NCBI RefSeq assembly: GCF_012275515.1
Contig: NZ_JAAZQL010000003.1
Span: 378,833 to 442,832 of the forward strand
Reading direction: 5' to 3'
Source of the DNA: Novosphingobium sp. SG707
GTDB lineage: Bacteria; Pseudomonadota; Alphaproteobacteria; Sphingomonadales; Sphingomonadaceae
Length of the DNA stretch: 64,000 nt
Part shown: piece after piece, positions 17,448 through 29,249 of the stretch
Layout: each line of letters opens with the position of its first letter
Position numbering within the stretch: position 1 is the first letter of the stretch
Made by a program: the position numbers and the translations under genes
Notes under the pieces: generated by a model
The model's input: only the letters and a program-made list of their open reading frames with translations
Told to the model about the DNA's origin: nothing
The model's database searches: none

Positions 17448-18728
17448 TCATTCGGGCAGCAGGGGCCGCCCTTCCAGCCTGGCAATCGCGTGGCGAACCA
17501 CCTTGTCCAGTGCTTCCTCGGAAAAGAAACCGCCCGGGATCAGGCAGCGGTCGATCAGCACCCGGCGAAACGCATCAAAGGTTTCCTTGTCAGGTGCAAC
17601 GGGGTTCTGCCAGAAAGCGTCGAGCCCGTCCTGACAGGTGATGTCGGCAATGTCATAGACCGCGCTGCCCATCGCCACCACCGGGACGCCCATGGCCAGC
17701 GCCAAGGTGCCGCTGGTGCTGTTAATCGTCACCATGCCCTGCGCCCGCCGGGTGACAGGGACAATGTCGCCCCAGTCCATGTAATCGACCCTTTCGGCAA
17801 TGCCGAGCATCGCGGCAATCCTGGCGGTTTCCTGCCGCCAGTCGCGCACTCCGTTGTCGAGCGGATGCTCTTTGACCACCAGCCGCGCATGGGCGGGCGC
17901 ATGGGCCGCAAAAGAGCCCAGCACCAGCTTGAGCGCCTCGGCAATGCCGGAAAAGGGCGAATGCAGGCGGATCTGGGCATCCGAATCAAGCTGGAGCGGA
18001 AAGATGAAATAGGGCTGGTCGCTTGTTTCCAGCCGGGCGATCAGTTCCGCGCCACGCGCGCGCTTTTCCTTGCCCTGACGCAGCTTGCGCAGCCACCCCA
18101 TGCCCTCGACCAGCGGCGGCCATGGCCGATGGTTGTTCCAGTGGGGATAGCGCCAGCGGGTAAACACATCGGCGACGTTGTAGATCAGCCCCTCGGTCGC
18201 CCGGCGGCGGAACGAGGAAGGGACCTGCGCATGGGGCGGAACGGGCGGCAGAGCGGCGGCGGTTTCACGATACCACACCGGATCGCGCGGCAAAGAGGAA
18301 TGGCCATTGACCCCGCCCAGCTCCAGCGTCACCCAATCGGGCCGGATATAGCCTTCCTCGAACACATGGACGGGGATGCCCATCTCCTGACACACCTGTC
18401 GCGCGATCAGATGGTGCGGACGGCAATCGCCAAAAAGCACCACATCGGTGATTCCCTTGTCCCCTATCAGCCGCCGCAACGCCCCGGGCCACTCCTCCAG
18501 CGAGCCGCGATAATCCATGCCGTTGGGCAGGCGCCAGAACGCCCGGTCGCCACCGTTGAAATTGACCTTGTGGACGCTATGTCCGTCGCGCATCAGCCCG
18601 CGACCCAGCCATCGGAACAACGGCCCCATCAGCCCCTGCAACAGCAGCACATGACGCCTGGCGCCGCCCGACCAGGTGTATTCCGCGGTTTCGGCAAGAG
18701 CCGGGGACGCGGCCGAAATATCTGGCAT
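17448..18728 (-). CDS. kpsS: Capsular polysaccharide Kdo transferase KpsS
   Basis: KpsS adds the first beta-linked Kdo to the lipid anchor of Kdo-linked capsules, ahead of KpsC. The 426-aa protein shows the family landmarks: VLLLQGLMGPLFRWLGRGL at the N-terminus, VNFNGGDRAFW, FGDCRPHH, FEEGYIRPDWVTLE, GVNGHSSLPRDP, FPLQLDSDAQIR, VKEHPLD and NSTSGTLALAMGVPVV. The long open frame reaches 19028, but the conserved region starts just after the ATG at 18726-18728, which has GGAG about 11 bases upstream. It lies apart from kpsC and on the opposite strand, unlike the adjacent pair in E. coli. Confidence 0.92.
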   Translation of the reverse strand: MPDISAASPALAETAEYTWSGGARRHVLLLQGLMGPLFRWLGRGLMRDGHSVHKVNFNGGDRAFWRLPNGMDYRGSLEEWPGALRRLIGDKGITDVVLFGDCRPHHLIARQVCQEMGIPVHVFEEGYIRPDWVTLELGGVNGHSSLPRDPVWYRETAAALPPVPPHAQVPSSFRRRATEGLIYNVADVFTRWRYPHWNNHRPWPPLVEGMGWLRKLRQGKEKRARGAELIARLETSDQPYFIFPLQLDSDAQIRLHSPFSGIAEALKLVLGSFAAHAPAHARLVVKEHPLDNGVRDWRQETARIAAMLGIAERVDYMDWGDIVPVTRRAQGMVTINSTSGTLALAMGVPVVAMGSAVYDIADITCQDGLDAFWQNPVAPDKETFDAFRRVLIDRCLIPGGFFSEEALDKVVRHAIARLEGRPLLPE

Positions 18729-18971
18729 GTGCAAAAACGCTCCATCCAACAGCAATGCGAAAGGCCGGGACACGCTTGCCCCTGTTCTTTGCTCCGGCGT
18801 TAGTCCCCTCCCATGTATCGGGCAAGACTCGGAAAGATCTATATTTGAAACACGAGACCTGATGACACTGTCCACAGAGCAGGCTATGGCCCGGCCGCGT
18901 GATGAGGCGCACGGAAATCGACCTGAAGGGGTCAACGGGGTGAACAGGATCTGCTTAGGGCGATATCCGAG

Positions 18972-20441
18972 GTGCTGACCTTTGCAGCTTTGCTCGTGAT
19001 GGTCATGGCGCTCGATGCGCTGGTCCATCCCCGGCCTCGCCTGCCGGGGCGCAGCCTGATCGGCCTATGGCTGATGGGCTGGACGACAATCGCGCTGTTC
19101 GGCCTGTTTCTGATGTTCAGCGGCAGCATTATGGTTGCAGCGGTGCTGGTGCTGGCGCTGGCCGCCCTGTTTGCGCTGGCCTCGAACGCCAAACATGCGA
19201 TGCTGGGTGAACCGTTGCTTTTTTCCGATCTGGCACTCGTCGGGGCGGTGTTCCGGCATCCGCAATTCTATCTTTCCGCCGTCCGGCCATGGCAAAGGGT
19301 GGCGGTCGGGCTGATCGCGCTGGCGCTGGTGGCGGTGCTGGTATGGCTGTTCGATCCTACGGTGGCGCCGCATCTGGCGGGTGCGGCGCTGTTGGCGGGC
19401 GGGCTGGTCGTGCTGGCGTTCAGCCTGCGGGCGTGTCGTCCTCTTGTCACCATGCCCAATGCCCATGGCGATGTCCGCCGCCATGGGCTGGTGCCGGTGC
19501 TGGTGCTGTACTGGCGACGGTGGCGGGCGAGTCAGGACCCCGCCCCCTGCCCCTCCGTGGCGCGACATGCGCCCGATGATGACGCCCCCGAATTGGTGAT
19601 CATCATCCAATGTGAATCCTTTGCCGATCCGCATGAACTCTTCAGCCCCGACCATCCCGCCCAACCCGATTTCGCCCTCCCCGGCCTAGCCGCCGCCCGG
19701 GCGCAGGCATGGCAATGGGGCCGCCTCGAGGTCAGCGGCTTTGGCGCCTATACGATGCGCACCGAATATGGTGTGCTGTTTGGGCGCGACGAGGATGTGC
19801 TCGGTTTCCGCCGCTATGACCCCTTCCTTACCGCATTGGGCGAGGCATCCTATGCGCTGCCCGCGCGGTTGCAGGCGGCCAACTGGCGCAGCCTCTTTGT
19901 CCACCCGCATGACATGCGCTTTTACGGCCGCGACGCGATCATGCCCGCAGCCGGTTTTGACGAACTGGTGGGCGAGGAAAGGTTTGACCCGCCCCGGCCC
20001 GAGGACGGCCGCTATGTCACCGATGCGGCCATGGCCGATGCGATCCACACGCTGGCATCGCAGGCCGACGGGCCGACCATGATCTATGCCGTGACCATCG
20101 AAAACCACGGCCCATGGGCACCCGAGGAGGCCGCAGGCGCCGAGCGCGATCTGGTCCGCAGCTATCTGCGGCTGGTCGGCAACAGCGATGCCATGCTGGC
20201 CACGCTGGTCGAGCGGATGGCGCAGGCGGGGCGGCCGGCGATGCTGGTCTTTTTCGGCGACCATCGCCCCAGCATCCCCGGCGCGACCCGGCCGGGCGGC
20301 GCGCGGCATACGCCCTATGTGATGGTCCGCCTCGATGCACAGGGGCAATATGTGCGCGGATCGGATCAACGCATCGACCTGACCCCGGCGCAATTGCACC
20401 ATGCCGTGCTGGATGTGGTGCTGGGCGCGCGAAAGGACTGA
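18972..20441 (+). CDS. LTA-synthase-like membrane sulfatase-fold enzyme
   Basis: A 489-aa inner-membrane protein of the alkaline phosphatase/sulfatase superfamily, LTA synthase type. The N-terminal about 170 residues hold four or five hydrophobic segments. The C-terminal domain has the metal ligand motif IIQCESFADPH, the nucleophile region GAYTMRTEYGVLFG (Thr likely catalytic), HPHDMRFYGRD, TIENHGPW and FFGDHRPSIPG. Such enzymes transfer phosphoglycerol or phosphoethanolamine to glycans outside the membrane. The start is GTG at 18972. Divergent from kpsS, it may decorate the capsule with a phospho-substituent. Alternatives are OpgB-like modification of periplasmic glucans. Confidence 0.78.
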   Translation: MLTFAALLVMVMALDALVHPRPRLPGRSLIGLWLMGWTTIALFGLFLMFSGSIMVAAVLVLALAALFALASNAKHAMLGEPLLFSDLALVGAVFRHPQFYLSAVRPWQRVAVGLIALALVAVLVWLFDPTVAPHLAGAALLAGGLVVLAFSLRACRPLVTMPNAHGDVRRHGLVPVLVLYWRRWRASQDPAPCPSVARHAPDDDAPELVIIIQCESFADPHELFSPDHPAQPDFALPGLAAARAQAWQWGRLEVSGFGAYTMRTEYGVLFGRDEDVLGFRRYDPFLTALGEASYALPARLQAANWRSLFVHPHDMRFYGRDAIMPAAGFDELVGEERFDPPRPEDGRYVTDAAMADAIHTLASQADGPTMIYAVTIENHGPWAPEEAAGAERDLVRSYLRLVGNSDAMLATLVERMAQAGRPAMLVFFGDHRPSIPGATRPGGARHTPYVMVRLDAQGQYVRGSDQRIDLTPAQLHHAVLDVVLGARKD

Positions 20442-20475
20442 TCGTCCCGGCGTTCAGCGCGTCGATGAAGGGAAA

Positions 20476-20552
20476 TGGTGCACCCGACAGGATTCGAACC
20501 TGTGACCCCTGCCTTCGGAGGGCAGTACTCTATCCAGCTGAGCTACGGATGC
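20476..20552 (-). tRNA. tRNA-Arg (anticodon CCG)
   Basis: A 77-nt cloverleaf on the minus strand with encoded CCA. Acceptor arms GCATCCG and CGGGTGC pair along seven positions with one G-T wobble. The anticodon stem CTGCC/GGCAG encloses CTCCGAA, giving anticodon CCG (reads CGG). The T-loop GGTTCGAATCC and D-loop AGCTGGATAGAG are standard. Length and pairing are complete, and no integrase lies beside it. Confidence 0.97.
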
Positions 20553-20672
20553 GCACCGAATGTCTGCGCGGTTAGCAGCGCTTGACCGTCGTGGCCAGAG
20601 ATTTTCGCTATAAGGTAAAAAAGTTTGCTGTATTAGGTTTTTGGCAAGGCCTAGGTTTTATAATGGCGGTTC

Positions 20673-21065
20673 ATGGAACCCTTGCCCTCCTCTTCCGATG
20701 CTCTGGCCCAATCGGGGGCTTTGCCTGACGACAATGTCGATCCGCTGGGCATGCGCTGGGGCGCGCTGCGCGAAGCGGCGCGGGCGATTGCCGCACTGGC
20801 CGGGGAAAATTCCGCGCAGGAAGTGGCCGCGCTGCTGGCTTTTCCGACCGGTTTGCGCGGGGCCGATCCGCGCCGGGCGCGGCTGATCGAACAATCCATC
20901 GGCGATTTGGTCGCCATTATGGAGCCGGGCGTGGCGGCGCTGCTCTCGGTGCATGAACGCGGCGGCGATGTGGTGCCCGCAGCGCGCGCGCTGTGGCAGG
21001 AGTTCACCTCGGCACGGCGCGGCTTGCTGGCGCTGGCCCCGGCAAGCGACGATCAGGGCTTGTAA
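20673..21065 (+). CDS. Hypothetical protein, unrecognised
   Basis: A 130-aa soluble, Ala-rich, mostly helical protein with no signal peptide or membrane segment. I do not recognise a family. Coding is supported by the GC-rich third-position pattern throughout and by a position 28 nt ahead of mmcB on the same strand. It begins MEPLPSSSDALAQSG; a helical stretch around residues 30-75 has regular Ala/Leu spacing, then RGADPRRARLIEQSIGDL. A TATAAT hexamer lies at about 20659, close upstream of the ATG. Function unknown. Confidence 0.6.
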   Translation: MEPLPSSSDALAQSGALPDDNVDPLGMRWGALREAARAIAALAGENSAQEVAALLAFPTGLRGADPRRARLIEQSIGDLVAIMEPGVAALLSVHERGGDVVPAARALWQEFTSARRGLLALAPASDDQGL

Positions 21066-21093
21066 GTTCGCCTTCTGTTCCTAGAATGGCGGG

Positions 21094-21588
21094 ATGGATA
21101 TTTCGCCTGATTCGCTGATTCCCGATGGCATGCCCGCCGATGCTCTGGCGGTCGCGCGCGGAATTTCCCGCCTGTTTGCCCGCAACGATATCTGGTGCAT
21201 GGCCGAAATGCCGCTGCGCAACGGGCGGCGGGCCGACCTGATGGGCATCGACGCCAAGGGACAGGTCATCATCGTCGAAATCAAAGTGGCCCGCGCCGAC
21301 CTGATGGGCGATGGCAAATGGACCGACTATCTCGACCATTGCGACCGCTTCTTCTGGGGGCTGGCCAGCCATCTCGACCGCGCCTGCATGGAAAGCGAAG
21401 CCTTTCGCCCCGACCAATGTGGCCTGATTGTGGCCGATGGCTATGACGCCGAAATCCTGCGGCCCGCGCCTTTGATGCCGCTGGCCCCGGCGCGCCGCAA
21501 GGTCGAGGTGGAGCGGTTGGCGCGGGCGGCCCTGCGGCGGCAGGCGGTGGCGTTGGATCCAAGGATCGGGCAGTGGGGTGGGGCTTGA
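21094..21588 (+). CDS. mmcB: MmcB family DNA repair protein
   Basis: A 164-aa protein of the MmcB (formerly DUF1052) family, a PD-(D/E)xK-like fold linked to the DNA damage response in Caulobacter. The nuclease-like core is visible: RRADLMGIDAKGQVIIVEIK, with Asp in ADL and the E-x-K of VEIKVA in the expected positions, followed by DYLDHCDRFFWGL and CGLIVADGYDAEI typical of the family. No LexA box is obvious upstream. It follows the 20673 gene closely and is followed by a repeat element. Confidence 0.85.
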   Translation: MDISPDSLIPDGMPADALAVARGISRLFARNDIWCMAEMPLRNGRRADLMGIDAKGQVIIVEIKVARADLMGDGKWTDYLDHCDRFFWGLASHLDRACMESEAFRPDQCGLIVADGYDAEILRPAPLMPLAPARRKVEVERLARAALRRQAVALDPRIGQWGGA

Positions 21589-21615
21589 TCGGGGTTTGAA
21601 GAAGGAAGGATGAAT

Positions 21616-21842
21616 GCGAGGGACTAGTCCCTCGCGCTCCCGTTACTGTCTGCGTGGCGCTTTGGGTTCAGCCAATGGGTGTCGGACGCAGCGTTTGAAG
21701 TTTAAAGCCTGCGGCGCGGATAGAGATGAGCTTGCCGCGCCGCAGGCTTTACAACCGAAGCCCCACCCACCCGCTTACGAACCAAAGCGCAACCCCATTA
21801 ACGGGATTGCAAAGGGCCCCCGCCCTTTGCCCGCCGGAGGCA
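21616..21842 (+). repeat. Intergenic repeat element, copy 1
   Basis: First of four copies of a composite repeat. It starts with the palindrome CGAGGGACTAGTCCCTCG, continues with the conserved linker CTCCCGTTACTGTCTGCG and GTGTCGGACGCA, and contains a strong hairpin (21704-21750; a 16-bp perfect stem beginning AAAGCCTGCGGCGC, ending GCAGGCTTT). It closes with CCCATTAACGGGATTGC and an end hairpin GCAAAGGG/CCCTTTGC before CGCCGGAGGC. This copy has two extra paired bases (GG/CC) inside the hairpin stem. It separates convergent mmcB and trcR, and the hairpin could terminate both. Confidence 0.9.
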
Positions 21843-21917
21843 TCTTAACCCCCTGCAAAACCAAAAAAAGGGCCACCCGAAGGCAGCCCCCTTTTCCATA
21901 CCGAGAAACCGAAGCGC

Positions 21918-22619
21918 TTATTCGCGCCCTTCGGCCTCCGCAGCGCGCTTGGCAGCGAGCCATGCGGCGGCTTCGGCTTCCTGGGCGGCTTCGCTGGCGG
22001 CCTTGGCCTGAGCCTCGCGGGCGGCGCGCAGTTCTTCGATCAGCGCGTCGCGGTCGCTGCCCAGACGCTGGACGTCGGCCTCGTCATCCTCGGCGCTGCG
22101 GCCCTTGGCGGCCTTGGCCACCATCGCGTCCAGTTCGCGCTGCGAGCACAGGCCCAGCGTCACAGGATCCTTGGCGGTGATGTTGCCGATGTTCCAGTGG
22201 CTGCGGTCGCGGATCGCGGCGATGGTCGTGCGGGTGGTGCCGATCAGCTTGCTGATCTGGGCATCCGACACTTCGGGGTGGTTGCGCAGGATCCAGGCGA
22301 TGCCGTCGGGCTTGTCCTGACGCTTGGACACCGGCGTATAGCGCGGGCCCTTGGTGCGGCTGACGGTGACGGGCGCCTTGAACATCTTGAGGCGATAGTT
22401 GGGGTCGTTCTGGCCGCGTTCGATTTCGATGGCGGTCAGTTCGCCCGCGCGCAGCGGATCGCGGCCCATATACTTGGCGCTGGTCAGATCGTCGGCCATG
22501 GCCTGCACTTCGAGAATGTGCAGTCCGCAGAAGTCTGCGATCTGCTCAAACGTGAGCGCGGTATTGTCGACAAGCCACGAGGCCGTTGCATGCGGCATCA
22601 GCGGGGTGGGCTGGGTCAC
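21918..22619 (-). CDS. trcR: Cell-cycle transcriptional regulator TrcR (DUF1013)
   Basis: A 233-aa protein of the DUF1013 family, found across alphaproteobacteria and named TrcR for its link to cell-cycle transcription. The N-terminal part (TASWLVDNTALTFEQIADFCGLHILEVQAMADD in outline) and the central HTH-like region (HPEVSDAQISKLIGTTRTTIAAIRDRSHWN in outline) match the family, ending with DPVTLGLCSQRELD. The last about 60 residues are a charged Ala/Glu-rich coiled coil. Length is normal. Transcribed alone; a 6-bp stem hairpin with an A5 loop lies 24-40 nt upstream of the start. Confidence 0.88.
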   Translation of the reverse strand: MTQPTPLMPHATASWLVDNTALTFEQIADFCGLHILEVQAMADDLTSAKYMGRDPLRAGELTAIEIERGQNDPNYRLKMFKAPVTVSRTKGPRYTPVSKRQDKPDGIAWILRNHPEVSDAQISKLIGTTRTTIAAIRDRSHWNIGNITAKDPVTLGLCSQRELDAMVAKAAKGRSAEDDEADVQRLGSDRDALIEELRAAREAQAKAASEAAQEAEAAAWLAAKRAAEAEGRE

Positions 22620-22642
22620 GGGTCATCTCCGAGCGTGTTTGA

Positions 22643-22659
22643 GGCGGGAAAAACCCGCC
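22643..22659. other. Perfect short hairpin in the trcR leader
   Basis: GGCGGG and CCCGCC flank five A residues, 24-40 nt upstream of the trcR ATG. No T-tract follows on either strand, so it is unlikely to be a terminator; it may be a leader structure or an operator. Confidence 0.4.
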
Positions 22660-22681
22660 AAAACCGGGCACAAAATAGAAG

Positions 22682-22704
22682 GGCCGCCCCTTCACGGAGC
22701 GGCC
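22682..22704 (-). terminator. Probable terminator of the quinone reductase-GST operon
   Basis: Read on the minus strand, a 9-bp stem (GGCCGCTCC / GGGGCGGCC with one G-T pair) and a 5-nt loop lie downstream of the GST gene and are followed by a T-rich run (CTTCTATTTT). Confidence 0.55.
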
Positions 22705-22777
22705 TAACCTTTTCCCCATAAGCGCGGGATTGATTCTGGGCAAGCGTTTTGCCGCAAAATCGCGCGGATTTGCGCCG

Positions 22778-23701
22778 TTAATTCAGCGGCACAAAGCCCG
22801 GCAGGGCCTCAATCCGGCCAATCCAGCGCTGGATGGCGGGAAAATCATCCAGAACGAAGCCGCCTTCCCCGGCCACGTGGGTATAGGCAAAGAGCGCGAT
22901 ATCGGCCAGCGTGATGCCATTACCGACAAACCAGTCATGCACCGCCAGATGTTCGTCCATCAGCCGCAGCGCCGCCTCGCCCGCGCTGCGCTTGGCATCC
23001 AATTGCCCCTTTTGCGCCTCGCTCAGGTTTTCCTCGCCCAGGTAGGCCAGCCAGAAGCGCAGGGTAGCGACATTGGGTTCGTGGTTATATTGTTCAAAGA
23101 ACATCCAGCGCAGCATGTCGGCCTGCGCAAAACGGTCGGTGGGGATCAGGCGCGAACCGCTGGCCAGATACCAGCAGGCCGCATTGCTTTCGGGCAAAAA
23201 GCGGATGCCGCTGGCCCCGGCGATTTCCAGCACCGGGATGCGGCCATTGGCATTGACCCGCGCCAGAAACTCGGACGTCCGCGTCTCGCCCTTGCGGATA
23301 TCATAAGCCCGCCGCGACAGAGGCAGGCCCAGCAAGGCCGCCGTCAGCCGGATCTTGTAGCAATTGGCCGAAATCGGGTCCTCATGCAGGACGAAAGCCT
23401 GTCCATGCAGCGAGGCTTTCCAGATCATGTCATCGGGAAAGGCCAGTTCAACGGCCTGACCGACATTCACCCCGTCCTGACCATGCACGGCATAGGGCAG
23501 GCTGAGCGTGGAATCGACATGCGAGGACGAGATGCAGCAGCGCCCGGAGAGCTTGCCGCCCTCATCGCCGCGCCATTCCTGCCCGGCCCTGGCGGCGCCT
23601 TCAAAGACGCGCTCCATGTCGTTCCAGGTGACCGCGCCGCGTCCCTTGCGGATTTCCACCCATGCCCGGTCATCGCTCAGACGCAGCAACGGATAGCTCA
23701 T
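22778..23701 (-). CDS. Glutathione S-transferase family protein with N-terminal extension
   Basis: A 307-aa protein. From about residue 100 it is a normal GST: a thioredoxin-like N-domain (FVLHEDPISANCYKIRLTAALLG, then NANGRIPVLE and LPESNAACWYLA in outline, giving the cis-Pro and the ES glutathione contact) and the all-helical C-domain with NGITLADIALFAYTHVA. The first about 90 residues are not part of the GST fold; they contain WVEIRKGRGAVTWNDMERVF and SGRCCISSSHVDSTLSLPYA. An ATG at 23428 would give a standard-length GST, but the extension appears coding and the ATGA overlap with the upstream gene supports the long form. Confidence 0.8.
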   Translation of the reverse strand: MSYPLLRLSDDRAWVEIRKGRGAVTWNDMERVFEGAARAGQEWRGDEGGKLSGRCCISSSHVDSTLSLPYAVHGQDGVNVGQAVELAFPDDMIWKASLHGQAFVLHEDPISANCYKIRLTAALLGLPLSRRAYDIRKGETRTSEFLARVNANGRIPVLEIAGASGIRFLPESNAACWYLASGSRLIPTDRFAQADMLRWMFFEQYNHEPNVATLRFWLAYLGEENLSEAQKGQLDAKRSAGEAALRLMDEHLAVHDWFVGNGITLADIALFAYTHVAGEGGFVLDDFPAIQRWIGRIEALPGFVPLN

Positions 23702-24678
23702 ATCACCTCCAGCACAATCTTGCCGACCAGATCGCCCGATTCCATCTGCGCATGAGCCTGTGCCGCCTGTTCGAGCGGATAGGTGCGCGCCATGACGGGG
23801 CGGACCTCGCCCTCATCGACCAGCGGCCAGACATTGGCGGCGATTTCCTGCGCCAGCAGCACCTTGAAAGCGTTGGAGCGCGCCCGCAGCGTCGATCCCG
23901 TCAGCGTCAGGCGCCGCGCCATGACCTGCCACATCGGCACCTCGGCCTTGGCCCCGCCCTGAACCGCGATGGTGACATGGCGCCCGTCATCGGCCAGGCA
24001 TTTCAGATTGCGCGCCACATAATCGCCCGCCACCATGTCCAGCACCAGATGCACGCCTTCGCCACGGCTGATGCGCTTGACCTCTTCGACGAAATCATGG
24101 CTGCGGTAATTGATCGCATGGGCCGCGCCCAGTTCGATCGCGCGTTCGCATTTCTCGTCGCTGCCGCAGGTGACGATCATCTCCAGCCCGAAGGCCTTAC
24201 CCAGTGTAATCGCCATCGTGCCGATCCCGCTGGTGCCGCCATGGACCAGCACGCGTTCGCCCTCACTGGCCCAGCCGCGTTCGAACACATTGTGCCACAC
24301 GGTAAACAGCGTCTCGGGAATCGCGGCCGCCTCGACCATCGAGAGACCATCGGGCACGGGCAGGCATATGCCCGCCTCGGCAATACAGTATTGTGCGTAT
24401 CCCCCGCCATTGACCAGCGCGCAGACATTCTGGCCCAGCAATGCGGGATCGGCGCCCGCCCCAAGCGCCACCACCTCGCCCGCGATTTCCAGCCCCAGAA
24501 TCGGGGAATGCCCCTTGGGCGCGGGATATTGGCCAAGACGTTGAATCACATCGGGCCGGTTGACCCCGGCAGCGGCCACCTTGATCAAAACCTGACCCGC
24601 GCCGGGCATCGGCACCGCCAGATCCGACACTTTCAGGACCTGCGCCGGCCCCGGAGAATCGAATGTCACCGCCTTCAT
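23698..24678 (-). CDS. NAD(P)H-quinone oxidoreductase (zinc-independent MDR, QOR/PIG3-like)
   Basis: A 326-aa medium-chain reductase. It begins MKAVTFDSPGPAQVLKV and lacks the catalytic and structural zinc ligands of alcohol dehydrogenases; the GVNRPDVIQRLGQYP segment, ILGLEIAGEVVALG and the NADPH-binding VLVHGGTSGIGTMAITLGKAFG are characteristic of quinone reductases of the PIG3 type. The frame extends to 24702, but the ATG at 24678 matches family starts. Its stop overlaps the GST gene (ATGA), suggesting a two-gene operon for handling electrophiles or quinones. Confidence 0.88.
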   Translation of the reverse strand: MKAVTFDSPGPAQVLKVSDLAVPMPGAGQVLIKVAAAGVNRPDVIQRLGQYPAPKGHSPILGLEIAGEVVALGAGADPALLGQNVCALVNGGGYAQYCIAEAGICLPVPDGLSMVEAAAIPETLFTVWHNVFERGWASEGERVLVHGGTSGIGTMAITLGKAFGLEMIVTCGSDEKCERAIELGAAHAINYRSHDFVEEVKRISRGEGVHLVLDMVAGDYVARNLKCLADDGRHVTIAVQGGAKAEVPMWQVMARRLTLTGSTLRARSNAFKVLLAQEIAANVWPLVDEGEVRPVMARTYPLEQAAQAHAQMESGDLVGKIVLEVI

Positions 24679-24784
24679 AAATTCGGGAAGCACAGACCCC
24701 ATGATTGCCCCGCGATGCTGTAATACACTATTTAACTGTAATCCCTAGCCTCACGCCCTGTTGACAGCAAGCGAAAGCAGTCCG

Positions 24785-25042
24785 ATGCTGTTGCCAATGG
24801 AAGATGAAGATCGCCCCCATGCTTTGGCAAGCGGTCGCAAGGACGCTGCGGCCTCCCTCTCTTTGGAGAGCCTTGAGCCTTATTCGATTGACGAACTGGA
24901 TACGCGCGTGGCTCTGCTGGAAGCCGAGATCGCGCGGGTTCGTGCACACAAGGCCCGCAGCGCCGCCAACCGCCTTGCCGCCGAGGCGCTGTTTCGGACA
25001 TCCGCCCCATCGGCCCCGTCCTCATCGGGTGCGACAAGCTGA
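24785..25042 (+). CDS. DUF1192 family small protein
   Basis: A short protein (85 aa from the ATG at 24785; 81 aa from ATG 24797; a TTG at 24761 is also in frame). The conserved DUF1192 core is clear: LEPYSIDELDTRVALLEAEI then ARVRAHKA and AEALFR, a predicted coiled coil. The family is small, alphaproteobacterial and of unknown function. Divergent from the quinone reductase and 148 nt upstream of clpA. Confidence 0.75.
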   Translation: MLLPMEDEDRPHALASGRKDAAASLSLESLEPYSIDELDTRVALLEAEIARVRAHKARSAANRLAAEALFRTSAPSAPSSSGATS

Positions 25043-25190
25043 TGCGCGCGCCCCCTCGTAATTGTGCAGGGGATCGCCATATGGGCTTTATCACACCTGT
25101 TGTCGCATATCCTGCCGAGGTATCATCCCGGCTTGCTCGCCCATCCCTTCCCTCCAGCCCCCTGCCCTCTTAGTAGCGAAAGCGCGATCA

Positions 25191-28698
<3,508 letters not shown>

Positions 28699-28700
28699 AA

Positions 28701-29240
28701 TTGTCTGACGCTCTGCCCATCATCACCGACAGGCTGATCCTGCGCCCATGGGAGGATCGCGACCGCGACGCCGCCTGGATGATGGCGCAGGACGCCGAGG
28801 TGATGCGCTATCTGGCTTCGCTGGACCGCGAGAGCAGCGATGCGATGATCGACCGGATGATGGCCATGCAGGCGCAGCATGGCCACACGTTCTGGGCGAT
28901 GGAGCGGCGCGGGGATGGGCAGTTCCTTGGCATGTGCGGATTTTGTCCGCCGCGCCCCCCGTTGTCGGAATATGAGATTGGCTGGCGTCTGGCCCGCACG
29001 GCATGGGGCCAGGGCTATGGCACGGAAAGCGCCCGCGCGGTGCTGGACTGGGCATGGACGCATCGCAATATGGCCACGATTGTTGCCATCACCACGCGCG
29101 AAAATGCCAAAAGCCAGGCACTGATGATGCGGATCGGCATGGCCCATGCGCCGGATGAAGATTTCGATCACCCCGCCCTTCTGGAAACTGATCGCTTGCG
29201 TCCCCATGTTCTCTATCGCATTGCACGGCCGAAGAGCTGA
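28701..29240 (+). CDS. GNAT family N-acetyltransferase (RimJ/RimL-like)
   Basis: A 179-aa acetyltransferase. It begins SDALPIITDRLILRPW, the strand-turn start of the RimJ/RimL type, and contains YEIGWRLARTAWGQGYGTES (acetyl-CoA-binding loop with Q-G-x-G) and AITTRENAKSQALMMRIGM. I choose the TTG at 28701, two bases after the hemB stop, because the frame has no ATG near the conserved start. Substrate unknown: a protein N-terminus or a small amine. Confidence 0.82.
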   Translation: MSDALPIITDRLILRPWEDRDRDAAWMMAQDAEVMRYLASLDRESSDAMIDRMMAMQAQHGHTFWAMERRGDGQFLGMCGFCPPRPPLSEYEIGWRLARTAWGQGYGTESARAVLDWAWTHRNMATIVAITTRENAKSQALMMRIGMAHAPDEDFDHPALLETDRLRPHVLYRIARPKS

Positions 29241-29249
29241 GAGGACACC

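Noticed and set aside
20460..20640. tRNA-Arg as an integration site of a mobile island
   Set aside because: No integrase, no duplicated tRNA 3' end and housekeeping genes on both sides.
22862..22872. CACGTG at the GST 3' end, and others at about 43390, 44111 and 46862
   Set aside because: The hexamer is present but flanks do not match parS (no GTTT/AAAC arms), so these were not counted as parS.
24761..24789. TTGACA followed 17 nt later by GATGCT upstream of DUF1192
   Set aside because: The -10 match is poor and the box overlaps possible start codons; chance is likely.
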